Shown here: piece by piece, positions 8,085 to 17,083 of the stretch
How the letters are laid out: every line of letters starts with the position of its first letter
Position numbering within the stretch: position 1 is the first letter of the stretch
Notes under the pieces: generated by a model
Databases searched by the model: none
What the model was told of the DNA's origin: nothing
What the model saw: the letters and a program-made list of their open reading frames with translations, nothing else
Made by a program: the position numbers and the translations under genes
Assembly (NCBI GenBank): GCA_041393415.1
Contig: JAWKKE010000006.1
Location: 1 to 64,000 of the forward strand
Reading direction: 5' to 3'
Length of the DNA: 64,000 nucleotides
Source: Thermoleophilia bacterium
Lineage (GTDB): Bacteria; Actinomycetota; Thermoleophilia; UBA2241

Positions 8085-9068
8085 GTGACTGAGAAGAAGC
8101 TGCAGATCGCGATCTACTGGGGCGCCGCCTGCGGCGGTTGCGACGTCTCCGTTCTCGACACCGACGAGTTCATTCTCGACGTCGACGCCCTCTGCGATGT
8201 GCGCCTCTGGCCCATCGCCGTGGACGGCAAGTACAAGGACGTCGAGGCGATGGCGGACGGCGAGCTCGACGTCGCCATCATGAACGGCGCCGTCCGCAAC
8301 TCCGAGAACGAACACATCGCCAAGCTCCTCCGTCAGAAGAGCAAGATCTTCGTCGCTTACGGATCCTGCGCCTACATGGGCGGCATCCCAAGCCTGGCCA
8401 ATCTCTGTGACCGCGACGACATCTTCGAGACGCTCTTCATGGCCAATGCGTCGATCGAGTCGGGCAACCGCACCGTGCCGCTGCCGGAGAGCAAGGCCAA
8501 CGGCTACCCGCTGGAGCTGCCACGGTTCTACGAACGCGTCTACGCCCTCAATCAGATCGTCGACGTGGACTACTACGTCCCCGGCTGTCCACCGGTCCCG
8601 AGTCAGTGCAAAGCAGCGATTCTAGCCCTCGTCCAGGCCCTGACCGGTCAGGCGCCGGCGCCGCCGAAGGGGGCCGTCGTCGGCGCCTTCGAACGTACGC
8701 TCTGCGACGACTGCCCACGCACGCGCACGGAGGAGAAGAAGATCAAGCGCTTCTACCGGCCGTGGGAGATCATGCAAGACCCAGACGTCTGCCTCATGGA
8801 GCAGGGCATCTTCTGCGCCGGCATCGCCACTCGCTCCGGCTGTGGCGTCCGCTGCCCCAAGAGCGGCATCCCCTGCCGGGGATGCTACGGCCCGGCGCCC
8901 GGAGTCGTCGATCAGGGCGCCAAGCTCATCAGTGCCGTATCCTCGATCATCGACAGCAAGGACCCCGACGAGATCGACCGGATCCTCGAGACGTTGCCCG
9001 ACTTCACGAGTTTCGCCAACCGCTACAGCGTGGCGACCTCGCTGCTGCAAAGGAGCCACGGCCAATGA
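8085..9068 (+). CDS. mvhG: [NiFe] hydrogenase small subunit, MvhG type, copy 1
   Basis: The 327-residue small subunit carries the iron-sulfur relay of a group 3 (cytoplasmic, MvhG-type) hydrogenase. There is no Tat signal peptide. The proximal cluster motif WGAACGGCDVS lies at the N-terminus, YGSCAYMGGIP in the middle, and cysteine-rich relay motifs (LCDDCPR; GCGVRCPKSGIPCRGCYG) in the C-terminal half. It starts at GTG three bases after the mvhD stop and overlaps mvhA by four bases, so subunits are made in step. Confidence 0.93.
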   Translation: MTEKKLQIAIYWGAACGGCDVSVLDTDEFILDVDALCDVRLWPIAVDGKYKDVEAMADGELDVAIMNGAVRNSENEHIAKLLRQKSKIFVAYGSCAYMGGIPSLANLCDRDDIFETLFMANASIESGNRTVPLPESKANGYPLELPRFYERVYALNQIVDVDYYVPGCPPVPSQCKAAILALVQALTGQAPAPPKGAVVGAFERTLCDDCPRTRTEEKKIKRFYRPWEIMQDPDVCLMEQGIFCAGIATRSGCGVRCPKSGIPCRGCYGPAPGVVDQGAKLISAVSSIIDSKDPDEIDRILETLPDFTSFANRYSVATSLLQRSHGQ

Positions 9069-10528
9069 GCAAGAAGATCACCATCGATCCAATCACCAGG
9101 CTCGAAGGTCACGGCAAGATCGAGATCTTCCTCGACGACGACGGCGCCGTCACCGACACGTTCTTCCAGATCCCCGAGTTGCGCGGCTTCGAGCGCTTCG
9201 TCGTCGGCCGCCCGATCGAGGAGTTGCCGCGCATCGTCACGCGCATCTGCGGCGTCTGCCCGGCAAGCCACCACATGGCCAGTGCCAAAGCCGTCGACGG
9301 CTGCTTCGGCAACGAAGTCGCGCCCCTCGCGCACAAGCTGCGCGACATGTACTACCACGCGCACTTCATGCACAGCCACATTGCGCACTTCTACGCACTG
9401 GCGGCGCCGGACTTCGTGATGGGCCCCGACGCTGACCCCGCCGCACGCAACATCCTCGGTGTCGTGCACAAGGTGGGCCTTGAGATTGGTGGCGCCGTGA
9501 TCGGCGCCCGCGGCAAGGCGCAGGAGATCCAGCGCATCATCGGCGGGCGCAACAACCAGGACATCTGGTGTCTGCCCGGCGGCGTGGCCAAGGGCCTCAA
9601 GCCGGAGGAACTCGAGCAGATCAAGCCCTGGGTGGACGAGCTCTACGACTTCACCCAGTTCTCGCTGCAACTGTTCCGCGACGTCGTGCTCGCCAATCCC
9701 GCCTACGTCGACATCATCGTCAACGGCCCGTACACGCTCGACGTGCACAACATGGGCGTCGTCGACCAAAACAACGCGCCCAACTTCTACGATGGCGAGG
9801 TACGCGTCGTCGACTACGAAGGCAACCAGATCTGCCGCTACCAGGCGCACGAGTACGCCGACCACGTCGCCGAGCATGTTGAGCCGTGGAGCTACCTCAA
9901 GTTCCCCTACCTCAAGCAGCGCGGCTGGAAGGGCTACGTCGAAGGCATAGACACCAGCCTGTACTGTGCCACACCACTGGCGCGTCTCAACGTCGCCGAC
10001 CGCATGGCGACTCCGAAGGCGCAGGAAGCCTTCGAGGAGATGGGTTCGGTGATTGGTCACCCGTCCAAGCTCCTCCTCGGCAACCACTGGGCGCGGCTCG
10101 TTGAGATGGTACAGAACGCCGAGATGCTCAAGCAGTACTGCGCCGACCCCGAGATCACCGGCGACAACTTCCGCGTGATACCGCAACAGGTCACCGGCGA
10201 GGGCTTCGGCATCGTCGAAGCCATGCGCGGCACGCTCACGCACCACTACACCTGCGACGAGAACGCCATCTGCACGAGCGCCAATCTCATTGTCGGCACC
10301 ACCAACAACAACGCTCCCATTCAGATGGTCACCAAGAAGGCGGCTCAAGCGCTCATCCAACCGGGCAAGGAACCCGACCAGGGCATCCTCAACATGGTCG
10401 AGATGGCCTTCCGGGCCTTCGACCCCTGCTACTCCTGCGCCACCCACAGCTTGCCGGGACAGATGCCGCTGCAGGTAACGATCCACAAAGGCGGCGAAGT
10501 CTATAGGGAGTTCCGGCGTTGTTGCTGA
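9065..10528 (+). CDS. mvhA: [NiFe] hydrogenase large subunit, MvhA type, copy 1
   Basis: This 487-residue subunit holds the NiFe(CN)2CO site that splits or forms H2. Both nickel-binding motifs are intact: RICGVCPASH at residues 60-69 and DPCYSCATH at about 453-461. Twenty-six residues follow the last histidine; family knowledge says a maturation protease removes such a tail, and a protease gene follows directly. The start ATG 9065 overlaps the mvhG stop. Group 3c membership rests on the mvhD/hdrA context. All four nickel ligands are cysteine, with no UGA selenocysteine codon. The longer frame upstream is a shadow of mvhG. Confidence 0.95.
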   Translation: MSKKITIDPITRLEGHGKIEIFLDDDGAVTDTFFQIPELRGFERFVVGRPIEELPRIVTRICGVCPASHHMASAKAVDGCFGNEVAPLAHKLRDMYYHAHFMHSHIAHFYALAAPDFVMGPDADPAARNILGVVHKVGLEIGGAVIGARGKAQEIQRIIGGRNNQDIWCLPGGVAKGLKPEELEQIKPWVDELYDFTQFSLQLFRDVVLANPAYVDIIVNGPYTLDVHNMGVVDQNNAPNFYDGEVRVVDYEGNQICRYQAHEYADHVAEHVEPWSYLKFPYLKQRGWKGYVEGIDTSLYCATPLARLNVADRMATPKAQEAFEEMGSVIGHPSKLLLGNHWARLVEMVQNAEMLKQYCADPEITGDNFRVIPQQVTGEGFGIVEAMRGTLTHHYTCDENAICTSANLIVGTTNNNAPIQMVTKKAAQALIQPGKEPDQGILNMVEMAFRAFDPCYSCATHSLPGQMPLQVTIHKGGEVYREFRRCC

Positions 10529-10560
10529 GCGCCGACGAATCCGACCGCGCGACGGATGCG

Positions 10561-11118
10561 ATGAGCGAGCCGCCAGATCAGGGGCCGGGCCCCTCGCCGG
10601 ACGTCGCACGTGAGGGTTCAAACCGACACCCGCTGCGGACGCTGATCATCGGCATGGGCAATCCCATCCTCTCCGACGACGCGATCGGCATCATGCTGGC
10701 GACGGCGCTCAAGGAGCACCTGGGCGAACTGCCGGATGTCGAGTTCATCGAAGAGTGTGGCGTCGGCGGCCTCAATCTCATGGATCTGATGACCGGCTAC
10801 GACCGACTCATCGCCATCGACTCCATCAAGACGATCGACGGAGTTCCCGGCACGTGGTACGCCTTCGACGCGACTGCCCTACGTGAGACGATGAACCTGC
10901 GCAACGTACACGATGCCAACTTCGCAACCTCGCTCGAGTTGGGCCGCCAGATGGGCACGCATCTTCCCTGCAACGAGGAGTGCCACATTGTCGCGGTCGA
11001 GATCGCCGAGAACATGACGTTCTCCGAGGATCTCTCACCGAGCCTGCAGGCCGCGCTGCCCTCCCTGGAGACAGAGATTCAAGCACACGTCCTGGCGATT
11101 CTCGCGCAGGACACATAG
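10561..11118 (+). CDS. Hydrogenase maturation endopeptidase (HycI/HoxM family)
   Basis: The protease cleaves the C-terminal tail of a large subunit after nickel insertion. The nucleotide-binding-like motif GMGNPILSDDAIG is the family signature, with the acidic residue that recognises nickel just after it (SDD). Further conserved regions are FIEECGVGG and the IDSIKT strand. The exact start is uncertain. The frame is open from TTG at 10519, which overlaps mvhA, but that segment is poorly conserved-looking. ATG 10561 is my choice, and the family core only begins near residue 28. The gene ends with TAG. The second hydrogenase operon has no such protease, so this one may serve both. Confidence 0.85.
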   Translation: MSEPPDQGPGPSPDVAREGSNRHPLRTLIIGMGNPILSDDAIGIMLATALKEHLGELPDVEFIEECGVGGLNLMDLMTGYDRLIAIDSIKTIDGVPGTWYAFDATALRETMNLRNVHDANFATSLELGRQMGTHLPCNEECHIVAVEIAENMTFSEDLSPSLQAALPSLETEIQAHVLAILAQDT

Positions 11119-11130
11119 CACAGAATCATC

Positions 11131-11183
11131 GGGAGACGCAGGGAACTGGGACCTTTCGGTCCCACCCCTTCCCTGCGTCTCCC
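11131..11183. terminator. Nested hairpin between convergent hydrogenase operons
   Basis: A perfect 15-base inverted repeat (11131-11145 with 11169-11183) encloses a second hairpin, GGGACC (11148-11153), TTTC loop, GGTCCC (11158-11163). It sits between the protease stop and the stop of the opposing mvhA copy, so it can end both transcripts. No clear T run follows on either side. Confidence 0.75.
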
Positions 11184-11210
11184 TAGCTTCCCGGCCGGCG
11201 ACGCCGATAC

Positions 11211-12680
11211 TCAAACGTCGCGCGTCGCCCGGCTGATCACCTCACCTGTCGTCTGACTGCGCACGGTCACCTCAAGCGGCATGTGCCCGGGCAGCGTGTG
11301 AGTGGCGCAGCCGAAACACGGATCGTAGGCCCGGAACGCCATCTCGATCATGTTCAGCGTCCCCTCCTCCACCTTGGCGCCACCGGTGATGAGACCCATC
11401 GCCGCCTTCTTGAGCGACATCGATATTGCGGCGTTGTTGTTGGTGGTGCCGACGATGAGGTTGACGGCCGTCGTCATCCCTTCGTCGTCGCACTTGTAGT
11501 GGTGGTAGAGGGTGCCCCGCGGCGCCTCAACGACTCCCACCCCATCGCCGACGATGCCTGTGGGAAGTGCGCGCACGTCGGGACTGATGATCTCGGGATC
11601 GGTGGCAAGCTCATGAGCGCGTTCGGCCGCGTAGAGCAGCTCGACCAAACGCGCCCAATGCGTCGCCAGCGTCTGGTGTACCGGCTTGCCGCCGAGCGTC
11701 GCGAAGTAGCGCTCGTACTCGGCCTGCGCGAGCGGCGTGGCCATGCCGTCGGCGGCATTGAGACGGCTGAGCGGCGAGGCGCGATAGACGCCAGATTCCG
11801 CACCATCCACGAAGCCCTTCCAGCCGACGTTCTTCAGGTACGGATATGTGAGGTAGCTATACGGCTCGACTCGCTCGGCGATGTGGTCCAGGTAGTCGGC
11901 GCCGTTGAACTTGGCGAACTCACCGCCGTCCGGCCCAACCACACGCACCTGACCTTCGTAGAAGTTGACGAAGTTCTGTTCGTCGACCAGACCCATGGAG
12001 TAGGTCCTGTGCGTGAACACATCACTCATGATGAGGTCGACGTAGTCGCTGTTGCCCAGCACGATGTCGTCGAAGAGCTTCAGCGTGAACTGCGCAAAGT
12101 CGACCATGCCGACGGTGATCTGCAGCATCCGGTCCCGTTGCTCGGCCGTGATCGCCGTACTCACACCGCCCGGCAGAGCGCACACGGGGTGGATCTGCTT
12201 GCCGCCGATCATCGAGATGAGCTCGGCGGCCTCCGCCCGCAGCTTGATCACTGCTCCCGCCGTCTCCAGCCCCACCTTGTTGATGACGCCGAGGATGTTG
12301 CGCAGCGCCGGCTCGGACTGCGGTCCCATAATGAAGTCCGGCCCGGCGAGCACGTAGAAGTGCGTCGCATGATCGGTAACGAAGAAGGTGTTGTACAGCA
12401 ACTCGCGTAGTTTGCGTCCGGCCGGAGCCGGCTCGACGCCGAACACGGCGTCGAGCGCCTTCGCGGAGGCGATGTGGTGCGCCTCGGGGCAGACACCGCA
12501 GATGCGTGGAGTGATGCGCGCCAACTCCTCGACCGGGCGCCCCACGCAGAAGCGCTCGAAGCCCCGCAGTTCGGGGATCTGAAAGTACACGTTGGCGACC
12601 TCACCGGCGTCGTCAAGGAAGATCTCGATCTTGCCATGACCCTCGAGACGGGTGATCGGATCAATAGAGATGCGTTTCAT
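11211..12680 (-). CDS. mvhA: [NiFe] hydrogenase large subunit, MvhA type, copy 2
   Basis: A second large subunit of 489 residues, clearly homologous to the one at 9065-10528 but well diverged along its length, so this is an old duplication or separate acquisition. RICGVCPEAH and DPCFGCATH nickel motifs are intact, with a 28-residue tail after the last histidine. It is the last gene of hdrCBA-mvhDGA. ATG 12680 overlaps the mvhG stop and has AGGAGGG nine bases ahead. The longer frame upstream overlaps mvhG and is rejected. Confidence 0.95.
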   Translation of the reverse strand: MKRISIDPITRLEGHGKIEIFLDDAGEVANVYFQIPELRGFERFCVGRPVEELARITPRICGVCPEAHHIASAKALDAVFGVEPAPAGRKLRELLYNTFFVTDHATHFYVLAGPDFIMGPQSEPALRNILGVINKVGLETAGAVIKLRAEAAELISMIGGKQIHPVCALPGGVSTAITAEQRDRMLQITVGMVDFAQFTLKLFDDIVLGNSDYVDLIMSDVFTHRTYSMGLVDEQNFVNFYEGQVRVVGPDGGEFAKFNGADYLDHIAERVEPYSYLTYPYLKNVGWKGFVDGAESGVYRASPLSRLNAADGMATPLAQAEYERYFATLGGKPVHQTLATHWARLVELLYAAERAHELATDPEIISPDVRALPTGIVGDGVGVVEAPRGTLYHHYKCDDEGMTTAVNLIVGTTNNNAAISMSLKKAAMGLITGGAKVEEGTLNMIEMAFRAYDPCFGCATHTLPGHMPLEVTVRSQTTGEVISRATRDV

Positions 12681-13693
12681 CGAACTTGAGCCCTCCTGAG
12701 GAGCGAGTTGGCGAGCCCAAAACGGTAGAAGGTGCCGACCGGATCGGGCACAGATCCAGCCACTTCGGCGATCTCCTCGGGCGTTGGCGCGTCGATGATC
12801 GAGGCGAGAGTCGTGAGCATCTTGGCCCCCTGGTCGACGACGCCCGCCGGTGCACCGTAGCAGCCGCGGCACGGCATGCCGACGGAGGTGCAGCGGCCTC
12901 CGCAACCCGCCCTCGTCGCAGGACCCATACAGATAACACCTTGCTCGAGAAGGCACTTCTCGGGATCGGGGGTGAACTCCCACATGCGACGGAAGCTCGT
13001 GACCTTCTTCTCTTCCTTGACGCGGACGCACTCGTCACAGCACGTCCGCGGCGCGACACCGATCGTCGCCCCCTTTGGCGGCAGTTCCCCCTCCCCTCTG
13101 AGCGCCGCGACGACGACATCGAGTACGGCCGCGATTTGATGCCCCTCGGGCGCACAGCCCGGCATGAAGTAGTCGACGTCTACGGTCTGTGCGAGTGTCC
13201 GGACTGTGTCGTACAGATGCGGCAGCTCAAGGGTGCCTTCGGGCGCCTCAAAGGTCTCCTGCGGATATACGCCGTCCGGATTGGCAACCGACGGCTGCCC
13301 CGTGTAGACGAGATCCTTGATCTCCTGGGCCGTGGCGACGTTGGCGAGGCCGGGAATGCCGCCGTTGACGGCGCAGGCGCCAAAAGCGACGAGCACCTTG
13401 CTCTTGGCTCGCAGCAACTTCGCCAGGTACTCGTTCTCGGCGGTGCGAATGCAGCCGTTGAACAGGCAGACGTCGATGTAGCCGTCCTCGTAGGCCTCCA
13501 CGTCCTTGTACTTGAAGTCTGCCGCGACCGGCCAGAACACGACCTCGAAAGCCTGGTCGACTTCGATGATCTTCTCCTGAATCTCAAGGAAGGCGATCTC
13601 GCAACCGCCGCAGCTTCCGGCCCAGTACATCGCGAACTTGAACTTGGGCGGCGGCGTGCTTGCCACACCGCGCTCGTCGACTTGCCCGGTCAT
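12677..13693 (-). CDS. mvhG: [NiFe] hydrogenase small subunit, MvhG type, copy 2
   Basis: This 338-residue small subunit shows YWAGSCGGCEIAF at the proximal cluster site, FGACAVNGGIP, and the C-terminal relay cysteines (TCCDECVR; GCGGRCTSVGMPCRGCYG). No signal peptide is present, as expected for a cytoplasmic enzyme. Both ends overlap neighbours by four bases (ATGA with mvhD upstream and mvhA downstream), showing tight coupling. It is diverged from copy 1 and pairs with the mvhA encoded next. Confidence 0.93.
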   Translation of the reverse strand: MTGQVDERGVASTPPPKFKFAMYWAGSCGGCEIAFLEIQEKIIEVDQAFEVVFWPVAADFKYKDVEAYEDGYIDVCLFNGCIRTAENEYLAKLLRAKSKVLVAFGACAVNGGIPGLANVATAQEIKDLVYTGQPSVANPDGVYPQETFEAPEGTLELPHLYDTVRTLAQTVDVDYFMPGCAPEGHQIAAVLDVVVAALRGEGELPPKGATIGVAPRTCCDECVRVKEEKKVTSFRRMWEFTPDPEKCLLEQGVICMGPATRAGCGGRCTSVGMPCRGCYGAPAGVVDQGAKMLTTLASIIDAPTPEEIAEVAGSVPDPVGTFYRFGLANSLLRRAQVR

Positions 13694-14169
13694 GCCCGCA
13701 TCACCTCTTTCTCCCGCTCGGCCTCGGCGAGTTCGGCGGCCAAGTCGGCGCGCGTCTCCTTCTCCCAGCCAAGCGGACCGAGCGCGCGCACCTCCTCGGT
13801 GAACTCGCTGACGACGTGGGCAAACTTGTCGCCCTCCGCAGCGGATATCCACTCGAGACGTACCCGGCCAGGCTCCAGCCCCAGTTGCTCAAGGAGTCTC
13901 TTGACGAGCGGGAAACGCCCGCTCGTGCGGTAGTTCCCGTTGATGTAGTGACAGTCACCGGGGTGGCACCCGGCGATCAGAACGCCGTCCGCACCCTCCG
14001 CGAAGGCTTTCATGACGTGGGTCGCATCGACGCGGCCGGAGCAGTTCGTACGGATCGGCACCAGATTCGGCGCGTACTTCATGCGCGACGTGCCGGCCAG
14101 ATCAGCGCCGTTGTAGCTGCACCAGCGGCAAAGGAAGCCGATTAGCCGTGGTTCGAACTGTTCGCTCAC
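13690..14169 (-). CDS. mvhD: MvhD-like hydrogenase-Hdr connector, copy 2
   Basis: The 159-residue protein has the MvhD motifs FLCRWCSYNGAD, TNCSGRVD and GCHPGDCHY. A lysine/glutamate-rich tail of about 20 residues is absent from copy 1. I chose GTG 14169 because GGAGGAG stands eight bases ahead. An ATG at 14196 overlapping the hdrA stop is possible but has no ribosome site. It bridges the full-length HdrA and the hydrogenase small subunit encoded on either side. Confidence 0.9.
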   Translation of the reverse strand: MSEQFEPRLIGFLCRWCSYNGADLAGTSRMKYAPNLVPIRTNCSGRVDATHVMKAFAEGADGVLIAGCHPGDCHYINGNYRTSGRFPLVKRLLEQLGLEPGRVRLEWISAAEGDKFAHVVSEFTEEVRALGPLGWEKETRADLAAELAEAEREKEVMRA

Positions 14170-14192
14170 GCGAGCCTCTCCTCCATTCCCAT

Positions 14193-16169
14193 TCATCTGA
14201 CCGACAGAGCTCCCTCGATCTCGGCGAAGATCTGCTCGTCGAGATAGCCGCGCTGCTGCGGCACGCCGGATGCACATGCGGAGACACACACGCCGCAGCC
14301 CTTGCAGCCAGCCTCCACAACCTGGGCAACGCCGAGCTCCTCGTTGTACTCGATGGCACTGTGAGGGCAGAGGCCTACACAGATGTGGCAGCCCGAGCAC
14401 TTGGCCGGGTCGATGTACGAGATCGTCGGTGCGATGTGCACCGAGTCGTGATTGACAAGCCTGAGAGCACCAACAGCTGCCGCGCCGGCCTGAGCCACCG
14501 TGTCCGGGATGTCCTTGGGCGCCTGGCAGCAGCCGGCGATGAAGATGCCGTCGGTGGCCGTCGCGACAGGCTCGAGCTTGGGATGACACTCGAGGTAGAA
14601 ACCCGACGCGCTGCAGCCGATACCGAACATCTGCGCGAGATCTCGGGCGTCTTCATTCGGGGAGAGGCCGACAGTGAGAACGGCCATGTCGACAGGGATG
14701 CGACGGACAATGCCGAGCAGCGTGTCCTCCGCTTTGACGATCAAACGGCCTTCCTCTTCGGATGCGATAGCGCCCCTCGTGATCTCGGCGGCACGTCCGC
14801 GCACCATGTGGACACCCTCATTCATGAGGCGCTTGTAGAACTCCTCGTAACCCTTACCGAAACAGCGCATGTCGATATAGAGCTCGTAGATCTCGGTCTC
14901 GGGCAACTGCTCCTTCACCAGATGCGCGAACTTGAGCGCCGACATGCAGCACACCCGCGAGCACCACTCTTGGCGCTTCACATCGCGACTGCCGACACAG
15001 TGCAGAATCGCGATGGACTTGGGCGGTTCGCCGTTCTTTCGCAGGATGCGACCGGCAGTCGGCCCCGACGCGTTGGAGAGACGCTCGAACTCGAGGCTGG
15101 TGATGACGTCGTCGAGGCGCCCGTAGCCATACCGCTCCTCGAGACTCGCGTCCCACAACTGGTAACCGGTCGCCAGGACAACGGCCCCCACCCCCACCTC
15201 AATCGTCTCGTCCTTCTGCTCGAAGTCGATCGCCTCCGGGCCGCAGGCCGCGACGCACGGCTGCTTGCACTTCTTCCCCTTGAGAGTGAGGCAGTGCTGC
15301 GGATCAAGCGTGGCGCGCAGCGGAACCGCCTGGGCGAAGGGGATGTAGGCGGCGCTGCGCTTGCTCAGACCACAGTCATACTCGTTCGGCACCTTGCGGA
15401 CGACGCAGGCTTCGGTGCAGAGTCCACAACCGGTGCACTTGTCCACGTCTACGTAGCGAGCCTTCTTCTTGATCGTCACTCTGTAGTTGCCGACGTGGCC
15501 ATCGACGTTGACGACCTCACTGTAGGCAAGGAGCGTGATATTGGGATCCTTGCCGGCGGCCGACATTCTCGGCGTGAGGATACACGCGGCGCAGTCGAGC
15601 GTCGGGAAGGTCTTGTCGAACTGCGCCATGTGGCCGCCCAGCGAGGGCTTGCGCTCGACGAGGTAGACATGCTTGCCGGTCGCGGCGAGCTTGAGGGCGG
15701 CGTCGATGCCGGCAATGCCGCCGCCGACCACAAGCACGTCCTGATTGACCGGCACCTCGATCGGTTCGAGCGGCTCGTTCAGCGGCAGCCGATGGATCTG
15801 CGCGCCCAGGATCCGCTTCGCCTTCTCCGTCGCCGCGATCGGGTCCTCTGTCACCCACGAGCAGTGCTCGCGAATATTGGCCATCTGCAGGAGAAAAGGA
15901 TTCAGGCCCCCATCGCTCGCAGCCTTGCGGAAGGTCGGCTCGTGCATCGTCGGGGAGCACGCAGCCACGACCGCGCGCGTCACGCCCAACTCCTCGATGT
16001 CTTTCTTGATGAGATCTTGGCCAGGATCGGAGCACATGTACCGGTACTCGCGCGCAACGACGACGTTCGGCTGCTCGGCCGCCCACGAGACCACGTCTTC
16101 AACGTCGACCTTGCCGGCGATGTTGGTGCCGCAGTCGCACACGTAGACGGCGATCTTCTCATCGCTCAT
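14193..16169 (-). CDS. hdrA: Heterodisulfide reductase subunit A, full-length
   Basis: A complete 658-residue HdrA, the flavin-based electron-bifurcating core. The order is an N-terminal cluster domain (VCDCGTNI; MCSDPGQD; ACSPTMHE), FAD fold (VVGGGIAGIDAA), GGHMAQFDKTFPTLDCAACILTP signature region, inserted ferredoxin (CTGCGLCTEAC...CKQPCVAACG), NAD/FAD second half (LHCVGSRD), and C-terminal two-cluster ferredoxin (CSGCHICVGLCP; CKGCGVCVSACA). It overlaps hdrB by four bases. Known biology: HdrA takes H2-derived electrons from MvhD and splits them between ferredoxin and HdrB. Compare the two shorter HdrA-like proteins of the opposite operon. Confidence 0.95.
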   Translation of the reverse strand: MSDEKIAVYVCDCGTNIAGKVDVEDVVSWAAEQPNVVVAREYRYMCSDPGQDLIKKDIEELGVTRAVVAACSPTMHEPTFRKAASDGGLNPFLLQMANIREHCSWVTEDPIAATEKAKRILGAQIHRLPLNEPLEPIEVPVNQDVLVVGGGIAGIDAALKLAATGKHVYLVERKPSLGGHMAQFDKTFPTLDCAACILTPRMSAAGKDPNITLLAYSEVVNVDGHVGNYRVTIKKKARYVDVDKCTGCGLCTEACVVRKVPNEYDCGLSKRSAAYIPFAQAVPLRATLDPQHCLTLKGKKCKQPCVAACGPEAIDFEQKDETIEVGVGAVVLATGYQLWDASLEERYGYGRLDDVITSLEFERLSNASGPTAGRILRKNGEPPKSIAILHCVGSRDVKRQEWCSRVCCMSALKFAHLVKEQLPETEIYELYIDMRCFGKGYEEFYKRLMNEGVHMVRGRAAEITRGAIASEEEGRLIVKAEDTLLGIVRRIPVDMAVLTVGLSPNEDARDLAQMFGIGCSASGFYLECHPKLEPVATATDGIFIAGCCQAPKDIPDTVAQAGAAAVGALRLVNHDSVHIAPTISYIDPAKCSGCHICVGLCPHSAIEYNEELGVAQVVEAGCKGCGVCVSACASGVPQQRGYLDEQIFAEIEGALSVR

Positions 16170-17083
16170 CGTGCACCTCCCGAGGCCACCGGCGTCCGGC
16201 CCATGAGCACGTCGGCAACGCGGGCCGTCGACACGAGCTGCATGCTCAGACCGAGCTCGTCGGGGTGGGCGCCGAGCGCCAGACCCGCAAGTTGCGTGAA
16301 GTACATGACGGGGATCTCGTAGTTGGTACCGAGCGCCCTATTGAGGACCGGTTGGTAGCTCTCAAGGTTCATCTCGCAGAGAGGGCATGCGCAGACGATG
16401 ACGTCGGCGTCGCGGTCCTTGGCCGACTTGAGGATATCGTTGCAGAGCTGCTGACCGATGTCCGGCATCGTCATCATCATCGTACCGCCGCAGCAGCGCA
16501 GCTTCGCAGGGTAGTCGCGGATGGGCTCGGCGCCGAGCGCCGCGAAGAGATCGTCCATGGTGTGGGGATTCTCGGCGCTGTCGAACGCGCCCATCGGCCG
16601 CGAGAACTGACAGCCATAGTAGCAGGCTACCTTGAGCCCGTTGAGAGGCTGCACACGCCGCGCGACCATCTCCTCGAGGCCGATGTCGTTCATGAGGATG
16701 TCCATGAGGTGCCTGACGCGCTTGCGGCCGTCGTAGCTTCGCCCGACGGCCCCGAGCGCGCCCCCGACCTGCTCACGAACCTCGCTGCTCTCCGCCAGGT
16801 AGCGGTTGGTCTTGGCGAGAACCGTGTAGCAGGCGTTGCAGATAACGGCGAGGTCCTCGCTCCCCTGCTCCTCGGCCAGCGACAGGTTGCGGGCAGCGAT
16901 GGCGAACGATTCCATCTCGCGTACCGAGAAGTACGCCGTGGCGCCGCAGCAGTTCCAGTCGTCCAACTCTGCGAGCTCGACGCCGAGGCGGCGCATGAGA
17001 GCACGGGCTGAGACGTCGTACGCCCTGCCCGTGCCTTCAACAGAACACCCGGGGTAGTACAGATACCGCGAAGGATAGCTCAT
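16166..17083 (-). CDS. hdrB: Heterodisulfide reductase subunit B
   Basis: HdrB carries the noncubane iron-sulfur clusters that reduce a disulfide substrate. The 305 residues contain two CCG domains: YPGCSVEG with WNCCGATAY in the first half, and CYYGCQF with RCCGGTMMM and CACPLCEMN in the second, so both cluster sites are complete. It overlaps hdrC and hdrA by four bases each. In a bacterium without obvious methanogenesis the disulfide acceptor is unknown. HdrB is absent from the opposite operon, which is the chief functional difference between them. Confidence 0.94.
   Translation of the reverse strand: MSYPSRYLYYPGCSVEGTGRAYDVSARALMRRLGVELAELDDWNCCGATAYFSVREMESFAIAARNLSLAEEQGSEDLAVICNACYTVLAKTNRYLAESSEVREQVGGALGAVGRSYDGRKRVRHLMDILMNDIGLEEMVARRVQPLNGLKVACYYGCQFSRPMGAFDSAENPHTMDDLFAALGAEPIRDYPAKLRCCGGTMMMTMPDIGQQLCNDILKSAKDRDADVIVCACPLCEMNLESYQPVLNRALGTNYEIPVMYFTQLAGLALGAHPDELGLSMQLVSTARVADVLMGRTPVASGGAR

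Noticed and set aside
9065..12680. Selenocysteine codons in the hydrogenase large subunits
   Set aside because: Both copies have cysteine at all nickel-ligand positions and no in-frame UGA.
14148..16322. A 724-codon plus-strand open frame opposite hdrA
   Set aside because: It is antisense to a fully conserved HdrA, has no family motifs and no ribosome site. GC-rich codon bias leaves the opposite strand open.
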